From positions 55,723-119,722 of the forward strand of contig NZ_MJAH01000005.1 in the NCBI RefSeq assembly GCF_001746295.1: a stretch of DNA of 64,000 bases, written 5' to 3'. The notes beneath the pieces were generated by a model. That model saw nothing but the letters and a program-made list of their open reading frames with translations, was not told where the DNA came from and did not search any database. A program made the position numbers and the translations under genes. Below are positions 50,981 through 59,349 of this stretch, in pieces. Position 1 is the stretch's first letter. Each line of letters opens with the position of its first letter. This DNA is from Streptomyces sp. LUP47B (GTDB lineage Bacteria > Actinomycetota > Actinomycetes > Streptomycetales > Streptomycetaceae).

Positions 50981-52048
50981 ATGACCCCAAGCGCCGCCGA
51001 GGGAGCCGTCCCGAAGGGGCGCAGCCGACGCAACTTCGCCGGCTCGCGCCCGGTGATGGACGACGTGGCCCGGCTGGCCGGTGTCTCCAAGCAGACCGTC
51101 TCCCGTGTGCTCAACGAGCATCCGTCCGTCCGCCCCGAGACCCGCGAGGCGGTCCTGACGGCCATGCGGACCCTCGGCTACCGGCCCAGCCGCAGCGCCC
51201 GGTCGCTGGCCAGCGGGCGGACCCGGATGCTCGGGGTCATCACCTTCGACGCGGCGCGCTACGGACCGTCCGCGATCCTGACCGCGATCAACACCGCCGC
51301 CCAGGAGGCCGGTTACCTGCTCAGCTCCATCTCCCTGGACACGGCCGAGCACGACACGGTCGTCGAGGCCGTCGACCGGCTCTCGGCCGAGGGCGCGGAC
51401 GGTGTGATCGCCATCGCCCCGCAGCTGTGGGTGGGCCATGCTCTGGCGGACACCCGGTTCGACACCCCGCTGGTGGTGCTGGAGAACGGCTTCGACCCGG
51501 AGACCGAGCGGCTCACCGGCGACTCCCGCAAGGGCGCCCGCAAGGCCACCGAGCATCTGCTGGGGCTCGGCCACCCGACCGTCTGGCACATCGCGGGGCC
51601 GAGCGGCTGGACCTCCGCGGATCACCGGCTGGCGAGCTGGCGCTCCACTCTGGAGGCGGCCGGGGCGCGGATCCCCGAGCCGTTGTTCGGCGACTGGAGC
51701 GCCGACTCCGGCTACCACCTGGGGCGCCGGCTGGCCCGGCGTACGGACGTCACCGCGGTGTTCGTGTCCAACGACCAGATGGCCCTCGGCGTCCTGCACG
51801 CCTTCCACGAGGCGGGCCGCTCGGTGCCGGGCGAGATCAGCGTGGTGGGCTACGACGACATCCCCGAGGCCGCGCATCTGCTGCCGCCGCTGACCACCGT
51901 GCGCACCGACTTCGCGGAGATCGGCACCCGGTCCCTGCGGCTCCTGCTGAGCCGGATCGACGACTCGGTGAAACCGCCGCACCCCGAGTCACTCGTCCCC
52001 GTCGACCTGGTGATCCGCGCGAGCAGCGGGGCGGTGCCGGGGCGCTGA
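50981..52048 (+). CDS. LacI-family regulator of the galactoside operon
   Basis: A 355-aa LacI repressor. Residues 26-48 hold the HTH (MDDVARLAGVSKQTVSRVLNEHP), which is preceded by a basic tail, and the effector domain follows. It lies 119 bp downstream of the second GH35 gene. The 16-bp palindrome in front of the MFS gene is its likely operator. TATGCT (50912-50917) might be a -10 for its own transcript. ATG 50981 has GAGGAAA upstream. Confidence 0.88.
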   Translation: MTPSAAEGAVPKGRSRRNFAGSRPVMDDVARLAGVSKQTVSRVLNEHPSVRPETREAVLTAMRTLGYRPSRSARSLASGRTRMLGVITFDAARYGPSAILTAINTAAQEAGYLLSSISLDTAEHDTVVEAVDRLSAEGADGVIAIAPQLWVGHALADTRFDTPLVVLENGFDPETERLTGDSRKGARKATEHLLGLGHPTVWHIAGPSGWTSADHRLASWRSTLEAAGARIPEPLFGDWSADSGYHLGRRLARRTDVTAVFVSNDQMALGVLHAFHEAGRSVPGEISVVGYDDIPEAAHLLPPLTTVRTDFAEIGTRSLRLLLSRIDDSVKPPHPESLVPVDLVIRASSGAVPGR

Positions 52049-52062
52049 CGGCCGCGACGCTC

Positions 52063-54969
52063 TCACCAGCCGTTGGTCAGTACGTCGTCCAGTGCGGCGG
52101 CGAACACGTCGGCGCTGTGCCGGGTCAGGCACATCGGCGGCTTGATCTTCAGTACGCACTGCCGGTCCGAGGTCGGCTGGACGATCACGCCGAGCTCGCG
52201 CAACCGGCCGCAGATCGCCGCCGTCTCCTCGGTCGCCGGCTCCAGGGTCTGACGGTCCCGGACGAACTCGACGCCCAGATAAAGCCCCGAACCGTGCACC
52301 GCACCGATCAGGGGATGCCGGGCGGCGAGTTCCTCCAGCCGCTGCCTCAAGTACCCGCCCACTTCTAGGGCGTTGTCCTGGAGCCGCTCGTCCCGCAGCA
52401 CGTCGAGCACGGTGAGTCCGACCACGCTGCTGACCGGGCTGCCCCCGGCCGAGGAGAAGAAGTAGCCCTGGGTGCGGTAGGCGTCGGCGATCTCCCGCCG
52501 GGTGATGACGGCGCCCAGCGGATGCCCGTTGCCCATCGCCTTGGCCACGGTCACGATGTCCGGTACGACGCCCTGCTGCTCGAACCCCCAGAAGTGGGTG
52601 CCGAGTCGGCCGTAGCCGACCTGCACCTCGTCCGCGATGCACAGTCCGCCGACGGCGCGCGTGGCGTCGTAGACCTGCCGGAGGTAGCCGTCCGGAAGGG
52701 GGATGCCGCCCGCGTTGCCGTAGAAGGGCTCGCCGATGAAGGCGGCGGGTGGGTGGCCCTGTTCGGCGAGTTCGGTGATCCGGGCGGCGGCCTCGGGCCC
52801 GTACCGTCGCGCCTCGGCACCCCGCCGGCGGCCCCGGTAGGAGTTGGGGGCGGCCACAGTATGCACCCAACTCGGGCGTGAGGACAGGGCGTTCGGGTTG
52901 TCCGCGATCGAGGTGGAGACCGCGTCACTGGCGTACGTCCACCCGTGGTACGCCTCCTCGACCGCGACCGTGTCCTGCCGTCCGGTCGCTGCCCAGGCCA
53001 GGCGCAGGGCGAGGTCCACGGCCTCGGAGCCGCTGTTGACGAGGAAGACGGTGTCCAGTTCCTCGGGCAGGAGCGCGGTGAGCCGCTCGGAGAGTTCCAC
53101 GACCGAGCCGTAGTGGAAACGGGAGTTGGTGTTCAGGCGCCGCCACTGCCGGTGCACGGCGTCGCTCAGCGCGGGGTGGCCGTGGCCGAGGACGGTCACG
53201 TTGTTGAGCATGTCGAGATAGCCGCGGCCCTGGGCGTCGACGAGGTGGTGGCGCCAGCCGCGTTCGATGCGGGGCGGGTCGTCGTAGTAGTGCTCCTGCA
53301 CGGCGGCGAAGGCGCGGTCGCGGCGGGCGAGGAGGTCCCTGTCGGCGGACGGCTCCAGCGGGTCCCGGCCGGTGATCAGCAGGGTCGGATCGGGACTGAC
53401 CGCCAGCCAGCCGGCGGCCAGGTCGGGGGTGGCGAAACGGGGTGGGTGCCGGTCGGCCAGGGTGGACAGCTGGAGGCCGAGGGTGTGCCTGCCGTCCCGT
53501 TCGGCGACTGTGCCGAGGGGCTGTCCGGCTTCGACGGGACCGGATGCGGCCGGGCTGGCGACCCCGTACAGCCGCAGGACCGGACCCTCGCCGCGCAGGT
53601 CGAGCGTGCCGTCGTGGTGCCGGGTGAGTGTGCCCGCCCAGGGCGCGTGCACCGTCAAGGGCTCCGCGAGGTGCAGGTCCACGCCGAGGGCGCAGGTCGC
53701 CGGGGCCTGCGCGGTGTCGATCGTGGTGCGGGTCAGGCGGAACTCGCCGTGCCGGGTGCGTGCCGCCGCCAGGCCGGACGCCTGGGCCGCTTCGGCGTCG
53801 GCCTCCAGCCACCGGCCCGTGTGCAGGTCGTCGCTCTGCGCCGAAAGGTCGAGTGCCGGTACGTCGTCGGGCAGATCCGGCAGCATGCGGTGCGTGGCCA
53901 CGACGGCGACCGGGGGCTGGGGGCGGCCGAGTGTCTCCCTCAGCTGGGCCGTCATCACCTCGGCAGGGACGGAGACGGCCGACTCGAACATGGCCCACTC
54001 CCGGTCCAGGGCGGCGGACGCGTAGCCGTTGCCGGGGTCCTGGAGGACGTCGTACTGCCCACTGACCACCATGACGGCCGCCCGCAGCACGACGAGGGGC
54101 CACAGCGCGGCCACCTCCCCGTCGGCGAGCGGGCGTACGGCGTCGAAGGCGCGGACGGCGGGCAGTACGGAGGCGGGTCCGGACCCGTGGTGATGCAGGA
54201 CGGAGGTGCAGGTGACCGCCAGTTCCGCCACGGTCCAGCCGGTGCCGAGGTCCCCGAAGTCGATCACCCCGACGGGCATCCGCCGACCGTCCCTCGCCGT
54301 CTCGCAGACGACGTTGTTGTCGGTGATGTCGCCGTGCACGAACTGGACCGGCAGGTCCTTCGCGTGGGGCTCCACGAGGGCGTGCGCGATCCGGGCGGCG
54401 CGCAGCACCCGGTCGGCGCGGGTCCGGTCGGGCCAGTGCGGGGCGAGGGTCTCGATCACTTCGAGGGCGTTGCGCAGGTCCCACGGCCGGAAGCGGTCGG
54501 TCTCGGGTGCGGTGAAGTCGGCGAGGGCCGCGGCGATCTGCCCGGCGAGTTCGCCGAGGCGGGCGACGACGGCGGGGGCGAGGTAGCGACTGTCCATGAT
54601 CGGCTCACCCGGCACGAAGTCCAGCAGCCGACAGGAGAGTGCCGCTCCGTCCACGAGAAAGGGCTGCACCACGTCACCGTCGGTGCCGGGGCGTGCCCGG
54701 GGCAGTCGGAGACCGGGCAGCGCGCGGGCCAGGTGTTCCACGGCGTCACACTGGGACCTCAGCTCGGCCGTCTGCGTGGCGGGGTTGGCGACCTTGAGGA
54801 CGTACTCCCCCGCCGCGCCGCGCACCCCGTAGTTGCGGTCCTGCTGGCTGCCGAGGTTCCGCACGGTGGTGCCCCGTACCCCGAACCGGGTCGCCAGCAC
54901 GGCCGACGCGCCGGCTTCGTCGATCGGCGCGACGGGACGCACCAACCAGTCCGTGGACGGCAGGCCCAT
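52063..54969 (-). CDS. trifunctional fusion: APH-type kinase, degenerate M23-like, class III aminotransferase
   Basis: A 968-aa protein with three parts. Residues 1-340 are a kinase-like APH domain with HGDITDNN (His212, Asp214, Asn219) and IDFGD. Residues about 430-520 look like an M23/lipoyl-type beta domain whose zinc ligands are mostly replaced (ALGVD, and LGLQL at the end), so it is probably not a peptidase. Residues 550-968 are a class III PLP aminotransferase with Lys810 in VAKAMGNG. In animals a hydroxylysine kinase and a PLP phospho-lyase of these same families act in sequence, so this may phosphorylate an amino alcohol and then eliminate phosphate and ammonia. That is inference. ATG 54969 has GGAG upstream. 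It converges on the LacI gene. Confidence 0.85.
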   Translation of the reverse strand: MGLPSTDWLVRPVAPIDEAGASAVLATRFGVRGTTVRNLGSQQDRNYGVRGAAGEYVLKVANPATQTAELRSQCDAVEHLARALPGLRLPRARPGTDGDVVQPFLVDGAALSCRLLDFVPGEPIMDSRYLAPAVVARLGELAGQIAAALADFTAPETDRFRPWDLRNALEVIETLAPHWPDRTRADRVLRAARIAHALVEPHAKDLPVQFVHGDITDNNVVCETARDGRRMPVGVIDFGDLGTGWTVAELAVTCTSVLHHHGSGPASVLPAVRAFDAVRPLADGEVAALWPLVVLRAAVMVVSGQYDVLQDPGNGYASAALDREWAMFESAVSVPAEVMTAQLRETLGRPQPPVAVVATHRMLPDLPDDVPALDLSAQSDDLHTGRWLEADAEAAQASGLAAARTRHGEFRLTRTTIDTAQAPATCALGVDLHLAEPLTVHAPWAGTLTRHHDGTLDLRGEGPVLRLYGVASPAASGPVEAGQPLGTVAERDGRHTLGLQLSTLADRHPPRFATPDLAAGWLAVSPDPTLLITGRDPLEPSADRDLLARRDRAFAAVQEHYYDDPPRIERGWRHHLVDAQGRGYLDMLNNVTVLGHGHPALSDAVHRQWRRLNTNSRFHYGSVVELSERLTALLPEELDTVFLVNSGSEAVDLALRLAWAATGRQDTVAVEEAYHGWTYASDAVSTSIADNPNALSSRPSWVHTVAAPNSYRGRRRGAEARRYGPEAAARITELAEQGHPPAAFIGEPFYGNAGGIPLPDGYLRQVYDATRAVGGLCIADEVQVGYGRLGTHFWGFEQQGVVPDIVTVAKAMGNGHPLGAVITRREIADAYRTQGYFFSSAGGSPVSSVVGLTVLDVLRDERLQDNALEVGGYLRQRLEELAARHPLIGAVHGSGLYLGVEFVRDRQTLEPATEETAAICGRLRELGVIVQPTSDRQCVLKIKPPMCLTRHSADVFAAALDDVLTNGW

Positions 54970-55284
54970 GGGTCGCTCCGCTTCCGCGGCGAGGGGCCGC
55001 TCGTTCACCGATGCCGAAACGTTCCGGCAGATCTTGTGACGACGGTAGGGCGATCCGTGTTTTCCGGTCAACGTCCCCGATCAGCAGGATTGCCCCGTGG
55101 GATACGGGTTACCTGCACGGTGGGTCCCTGGGGAGCCGCGGCGGCGGTCCCGAGTGGCTTGTCCCGTGTGTGTCCGCGGTGTGGGGCTGCGGTCACACAG
55201 CTGCGTCGGCCCGCTCGGCAGGTTCGAGCGGGCCGACCGTCGCATTGGCCCCACCCGCATGTCTGCCGGGCCGTCGAGTTCTGG

Positions 55285-55640
55285 GGCCGGGGCCGGTCGC
55301 GCAGCGGCCAGGCTGACGGCCGCACCGTCGGCGACATCACTGGGTTGGTGGGCGCCCTGCACCCCTTTACAGCCACCAGGGCGGTCGGCACCGCGCGCAA
55401 CGCGCCCGCGGCCGGCCAGGTGGGGGCGGCGGTGAAGGCGACCGCAGCCGCCGTGTGCCCGGAGGGGAACGAGGACGAGTCGGGGCGGTCGGCGACCTCA
55501 TCGTGCGGGATCCGGTCCGCGGGCCTGGGCCGGTCAGCGAGTTGCTCGCAGGGCCGTTGGACGCCGGTTGGGCGACCAGTCCGGCGGCCGCCGCGCCCGC
55601 GGCCCCTCCACCCGCCCCACCCCGCCATCGCGGCGGCGGC
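55285..55640 (-). pseudogene. decayed PAP2-family phosphatase, split over three frames
   Basis: The three PAP2 signatures survive but in different frames. One frame reads LVAQPASNGPASN. The next reads QLADRPRPADRIPHDEV, DSSSFPSGHTAAAVAFTAA and then ALVAV. The third reads VQGAHQPSDVADGAAVSLAAAR. The first shift, near 55546, looks like one lost base in the codon for the first catalytic Lys (K-x6-RP motif). The second lies near 55360 before the HxxxD motif. The 5' end is lost against a tandem repeat. Membrane lipid or undecaprenyl phosphatase activity would have been lost. Boundaries approximate. Confidence 0.7.
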
Positions 55641-55741
55641 ACCGCACCACGGCTGGCTGCTCTCCTCGGACTCCACCGCACCACGGCTGGCTGCTCTCCT
55701 CGGACTCCACCGCACCACGGCTGGCTGCTCTCCTCGGACTC
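55640..55741. repeat. 34-bp tandem repeat, three copies
   Basis: A 34-bp unit beginning CACCGCACCACGGCTGGCTG repeats at 55640, 55674 and 55708 with no visible change. As 34 is not a multiple of three, each copy shifts frame. It abuts the PAP2 remnant in an otherwise gene-free stretch (54970-55844), whose remainder shows no other gene. Confidence 0.85.
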
Positions 55742-55844
55742 CTCCACCGCCGACGGCGCCCCGGCCACGTCCGGCGGTCATGAGGTTGCCGACGGACTTG
55801 CCGGCTTCCCGGGTCCCGCCGGTCTCGCAGTCCGGGTCAGCCCG

Positions 55845-56924
55845 TCACCCGCTGTGCGCCGGTCCCGAGCCGTCCAGTCGGCGCAGGTCCTGCTCGTCCC
55901 ACGTCCTGGTGTCACGCGGCTCCGTGTAGGGCTCCTTGTCGGGCGGCAGGCCGCCGGCGATCGCCCGCTGCCGGACGGTCTCGGCGTCGAACTCCAGACC
56001 CAGGAGAATCGCCAGGTTGCTGATCCACAGCCAGACCAGGAAGACGATGACACCGGCCATGGTGCCGTAGGTCTTGTTGTACGAGGCGAAGTTGGCGACG
56101 TAGAACGCGAATCCGGCGGACGCGAGCAGCCAGATGACCAGGGCGAGGAAGCTGCCCGGTGTGATCCACCGGAACCCCTTCACCTTGGCGTTCGGCGTGC
56201 CCCAGTACAGGAGCGCGATCATGACCGTGACCAGGACCACCAGGACGGGCCACTTGGCGATCGACCACACCGTCAGGGCGGTGTCGCCGATCCCGATCGC
56301 CGTGCCCGCCTTGCGGGCCAGAGCGCCGGTGAAGACCACGATCAGGGCGCTGATGACGGCGAGCACCATCAGGACGACCGTCAGGCCGACCCGCACCGGA
56401 AGGATCTTCCAGATCGGGCGGCCCTCCGGCATGTCGTAGACCCGGTTGGCCGCGCGGATGAACGCGGCCACGTACCCGGACGCCGACCACACCGCCAGCA
56501 CGATGCCGACGATCGCCATGAGCGATCCGACGCCCGCTTTGTTCTGCAGCTGCTCGACGGCCCCAGTGATGATGTCGCGGGCGGAACCCGGAGTGAACTG
56601 CTTGAGATTGCGCAGCACCGTGTCCGTGGCGGACTTGCCGGTCAGGCCGAGCATCGACACCAGGACCAGCAGGGCCGGGAAGAGTGACAACAGGCCGTAG
56701 TACGTCAGCGCGGCGGCCCGGTCGGTCAGCTCGTCGTCCTTGAACTCCCGCAGGCTGCCCCGCAGCACCGCCCCCCAGGCCGGCTTCGGCAGTTGCGAGG
56801 GCGTGTCCGGCGCACGCCGCTCCACGGCGGGCCCGGGGCCCACCTCCTCGGCCGGCGGGACCTCGCGTTCCGCAGCCTCGTCGCTGCCGTGGTGCTCTTT
56901 GTGTCCGGGAAGATGCAGCTTCAT
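55845..56924 (-). CDS. YihY/BrkB-family inner membrane protein
   Basis: A 359-aa membrane protein. A charged 70-residue N-terminal tail is followed by six hydrophobic helices (ALTYYGLLSLFPALLVLVS first, then IVGIVLAVWSASGYVAAF, with VWLWISNLAILLGLEFDAE at the end). A polar C-terminal tail closes it. YihY proteins are polytopic and their function is uncertain; older labels as ribonuclease BN are not supported. The ATG at 56924 is used; an ATG at 56951 is also in frame. Neither has a clear ribosome site. Confidence 0.85.
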   Translation of the reverse strand: MKLHLPGHKEHHGSDEAAEREVPPAEEVGPGPAVERRAPDTPSQLPKPAWGAVLRGSLREFKDDELTDRAAALTYYGLLSLFPALLVLVSMLGLTGKSATDTVLRNLKQFTPGSARDIITGAVEQLQNKAGVGSLMAIVGIVLAVWSASGYVAAFIRAANRVYDMPEGRPIWKILPVRVGLTVVLMVLAVISALIVVFTGALARKAGTAIGIGDTALTVWSIAKWPVLVVLVTVMIALLYWGTPNAKVKGFRWITPGSFLALVIWLLASAGFAFYVANFASYNKTYGTMAGVIVFLVWLWISNLAILLGLEFDAETVRQRAIAGGLPPDKEPYTEPRDTRTWDEQDLRRLDGSGPAHSG

Positions 56925-57006
56925 GCCCGGCGAGTACCCGCGGACGGCCATCCAATCAGAACAGCCGACCGACGAACTCTCCTTCCATCAAACCTTACTT
57001 CATCCC

Positions 57007-57035
57007 TTGACGTAAGTGGTCCATACCTTTAGGTT
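57007..57035 (+). promoter_or_regulatory. HrdB-type promoter of the secreted-protein cluster
   Basis: TTGACG (57007-57012), spacer 17 bp, TAGGTT (57030-57035), matching TTGACN / TAGRRT. Transcription would start about 50 bp before the ATG at 57091. Confidence 0.7.
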
Positions 57036-57090
57036 CACGGGTCAGCCAGACACCTCGCGACACCCTCACCCCCCACGAAGGGCTCTGCGC

Positions 57091-59277
57091 ATGCACACCC
57101 TCACGCGCCTCCGCAGATCCGGCGCCGCCACCCTCGCCACGGTGGCCGCCGCGTCTGCCCTGACCTTCCTCGCCACGCCTGCCGGTGCCGCCACCGCGCT
57201 GCCCACCGGCTTTTCTACTGTCATGAACGCGGCAAGTGGACGCTGTCTGGACGCGAGGTCGGCCGGCACCGCCAACGGCACCGCCGTCCAGCAGTACGCG
57301 TGCAACAGCACCACGGCCCAGCAGTGGAGTTTCACCGCCACGAGCGACGGCTACGTCCGTATCGACAACCGCAACGACACCGGCCAGGTCGTGGACGTGG
57401 CCGACGTCTCCACCGCCGACAGCGCTCCTGTCCACCTCTGGGCCTACGGCGGAGGCGCCAACCAGCAGTGGCTGCCCGTGCACGAGGGCGGCGGCGCCTA
57501 CCACTTCGTCAACCGCAACAGCGGCAAGTGCCTGGACGATCCGAGCGCCTCGACCGCCGACAGCGTGCAGTTCGTGCAGTACACGTGCAACGGCAGCGCC
57601 GCCCAGCGCTTCCAGGTGGTCCCCGTGGCCCAGTCGGCCACCAACCCGGACCTGGGGCCCAACGTGGTCGTCTTCGACCCGTCGATGCCGACTTCGACGA
57701 TCCAGTCGCGGCTGAACTCGATCTTCCAGCAGCAGGAGACCAACCAGTTCGGCGCCCAGCGCTACGCCGTCCTGTTCAAGCCGGGCTCCTACAGCGCGGA
57801 CGTCAACGTCGGCTTCTACACGCAGGCGGCGGGGCTCGGTCTGAGCCCGGACTCGGTCACGGTCAACGGCGCGGTGCACGCCGAGGCCGACTGGTTCCAG
57901 GGCAACGCGACGCAGAACTTCTGGCGCGGGGCCGAGAACCTGTCCGTCAACCCCACCAACGGCAGCGACCGTTGGGCGGTCTCGCAGGCGGCGGCGTACC
58001 GCCGGATGCATCTGCGCGGCAATCTCGCCCTCGACGACAACGGCTGGTCCAGCGGCGGCCTGCTCGCCGACACGAAGATCGACGGTCAGGTCGACTCCGG
58101 CAGCCAGCAACAGTGGCTGACCCGCAACTCCCAGCTCGGCAGCTGGACCGGCGCCAACTGGAACATGGTCTTCGTAGGCAGCCAGGGCGTCCCCGGCACC
58201 ACGTTCCCCAACCCGCCCCACACCACCGTCGCGCAGTCCCCGGTGAGCCGGGAGAAGCCCTTCCTGTACGTCGGCGGCGACGGCGCCTACAAGGTGTTCG
58301 TGCCGTCCGTACGGTCCAACTCCAGCGGTACCAGCTGGGCGAACGGCTCCCCGTCCGGGAGCTCCCTGTCCCTGGACACCTTCTACGTCGTGAAGCCGGG
58401 CGCGAGTGCCGCGGACATCAACGCGGCGCTGGCGGCGGGCAAGAACCTCCTGGTCACGCCCGGGGTGTACCACCTGAACCAGACGCTCCAGGTGAACCGC
58501 GCCGACACCGTCGTACTCGGCCTCGGACTCGCCACGTTCGTCCCGGACAACGGCGTCACAGCGATGAAGGTGGCCGACGTCGACGGCGTGCAGGTCGCGG
58601 GTGTCCTCTTCGACGCGGGCACCACCAACTCGCCCACCCTGATGGAGGTCGGGCCGACCGGCTCCTCCGCCTCCCACGCGGCGAACCCGACCTCCCTGCA
58701 CGACGTGTACTTCCGCGTCGGCGGCGCGGGCGTCGGCAAGGCGACCACCAGCCTCGTGATCAACAGCGACAACGTCATCGCCGACCACACGTGGATCTGG
58801 CGCGCCGACCACGGCAGCGGCGTCGGCTGGACCAGCAACACCGCGGACACGGGCCTGATCGTCAACGGTGACAACGTCACGGCGTACGGCCTGTTCGTCG
58901 AGCACTACCAGAAGTACCAGACCATCTGGAACGGCAACGGCGGCCGCACGTACTTCTACCAGAACGAGATGCCCTACGACCCGCCCAACCAGGCTGCGTG
59001 GATGAACGGTTCCACGCAGGGCTACGCCGCCTACAAGGTCGCCGACTCGGTCACCAGCCACCAGGCCTACGGCCTCGGCAGCTACTGCTACTTCAACGTG
59101 AACCCGGGCGTGGTCGCGGAACGGGCCATCGAGGCGCCCAACACCGCGGGCGTGCGCTTCCAGAGCATGGTGACGGTCTCCCTCGGCGGCACCGGCACCA
59201 TCCGGCACGTCGTCAACGGCACCGGCGGCCCGTCCAACTCCTCGACCAACGTGGCCAATCTGACCAGCTACCCGTAG
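57091..59277 (+). CDS. secreted ricin-lectin protein with beta-helix domain
   Basis: A 728-aa exported protein. A Sec signal peptide ends near APAGAATA (about residue 35). Residues 40-185 are a ricin B-type lectin domain with QQW/QRF repeats. The remaining 540 residues read as a repetitive right-handed beta-helix in two parts (VVVFDPSMPTSTIQSRLNSI near 190, then FYVVKPGASAADINAALAAG near 430), an architecture seen in GH55-like glucanases. Databases often call such proteins 'adenylyl cyclase', for which I see no basis. Likely a carbohydrate-active enzyme. ATG 57091 has GAAGGG eight bases upstream. Confidence 0.8.
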   Translation: MHTLTRLRRSGAATLATVAAASALTFLATPAGAATALPTGFSTVMNAASGRCLDARSAGTANGTAVQQYACNSTTAQQWSFTATSDGYVRIDNRNDTGQVVDVADVSTADSAPVHLWAYGGGANQQWLPVHEGGGAYHFVNRNSGKCLDDPSASTADSVQFVQYTCNGSAAQRFQVVPVAQSATNPDLGPNVVVFDPSMPTSTIQSRLNSIFQQQETNQFGAQRYAVLFKPGSYSADVNVGFYTQAAGLGLSPDSVTVNGAVHAEADWFQGNATQNFWRGAENLSVNPTNGSDRWAVSQAAAYRRMHLRGNLALDDNGWSSGGLLADTKIDGQVDSGSQQQWLTRNSQLGSWTGANWNMVFVGSQGVPGTTFPNPPHTTVAQSPVSREKPFLYVGGDGAYKVFVPSVRSNSSGTSWANGSPSGSSLSLDTFYVVKPGASAADINAALAAGKNLLVTPGVYHLNQTLQVNRADTVVLGLGLATFVPDNGVTAMKVADVDGVQVAGVLFDAGTTNSPTLMEVGPTGSSASHAANPTSLHDVYFRVGGAGVGKATTSLVINSDNVIADHTWIWRADHGSGVGWTSNTADTGLIVNGDNVTAYGLFVEHYQKYQTIWNGNGGRTYFYQNEMPYDPPNQAAWMNGSTQGYAAYKVADSVTSHQAYGLGSYCYFNVNPGVVAERAIEAPNTAGVRFQSMVTVSLGGTGTIRHVVNGTGGPSNSSTNVANLTSYP

Positions 59278-59290
59278 AGCTCCGTCCTTC

Positions 59291-59317
59291 GGCCGCCCCC
59301 CGCGACGGGGGGCGGCC
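59291..59317 (+). terminator. strong stem-loop after the beta-helix gene
   Basis: GGCCGCCCCCC (59291-59301) pairs perfectly with GGGGGGCGGCC (59307-59317) around a GCGAC loop: an 11-bp GC stem 14 bases after the stop, 33 bases before the chitinase start. Confidence 0.75.
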
Positions 59318-59349
59318 TCCTACACCCCCCTCAAGGAGCGTGCTCACCC

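Noticed and set aside
52063..54969. Active M23 metallopeptidase in the fusion protein
   Set aside because: The usual HxGxD and HLHF ligands read ALGVD and LGLQL, so the zinc site is not intact.
55640..55741. CRISPR array
   Set aside because: The 34-bp units are directly contiguous with no spacers and no cas gene is nearby, so it is a plain tandem repeat.
56995..59208. 737-codon antisense frame over the beta-helix gene
   Set aside because: The plus-strand frame has a signal peptide, lectin repeats and a ribosome site; the antisense frame has none of these.
57091..59277. Adenylyl cyclase
   Set aside because: A label often given to similar proteins; the sequence shows a signal peptide, ricin lectin and beta-helix repeats and no cyclase motif.
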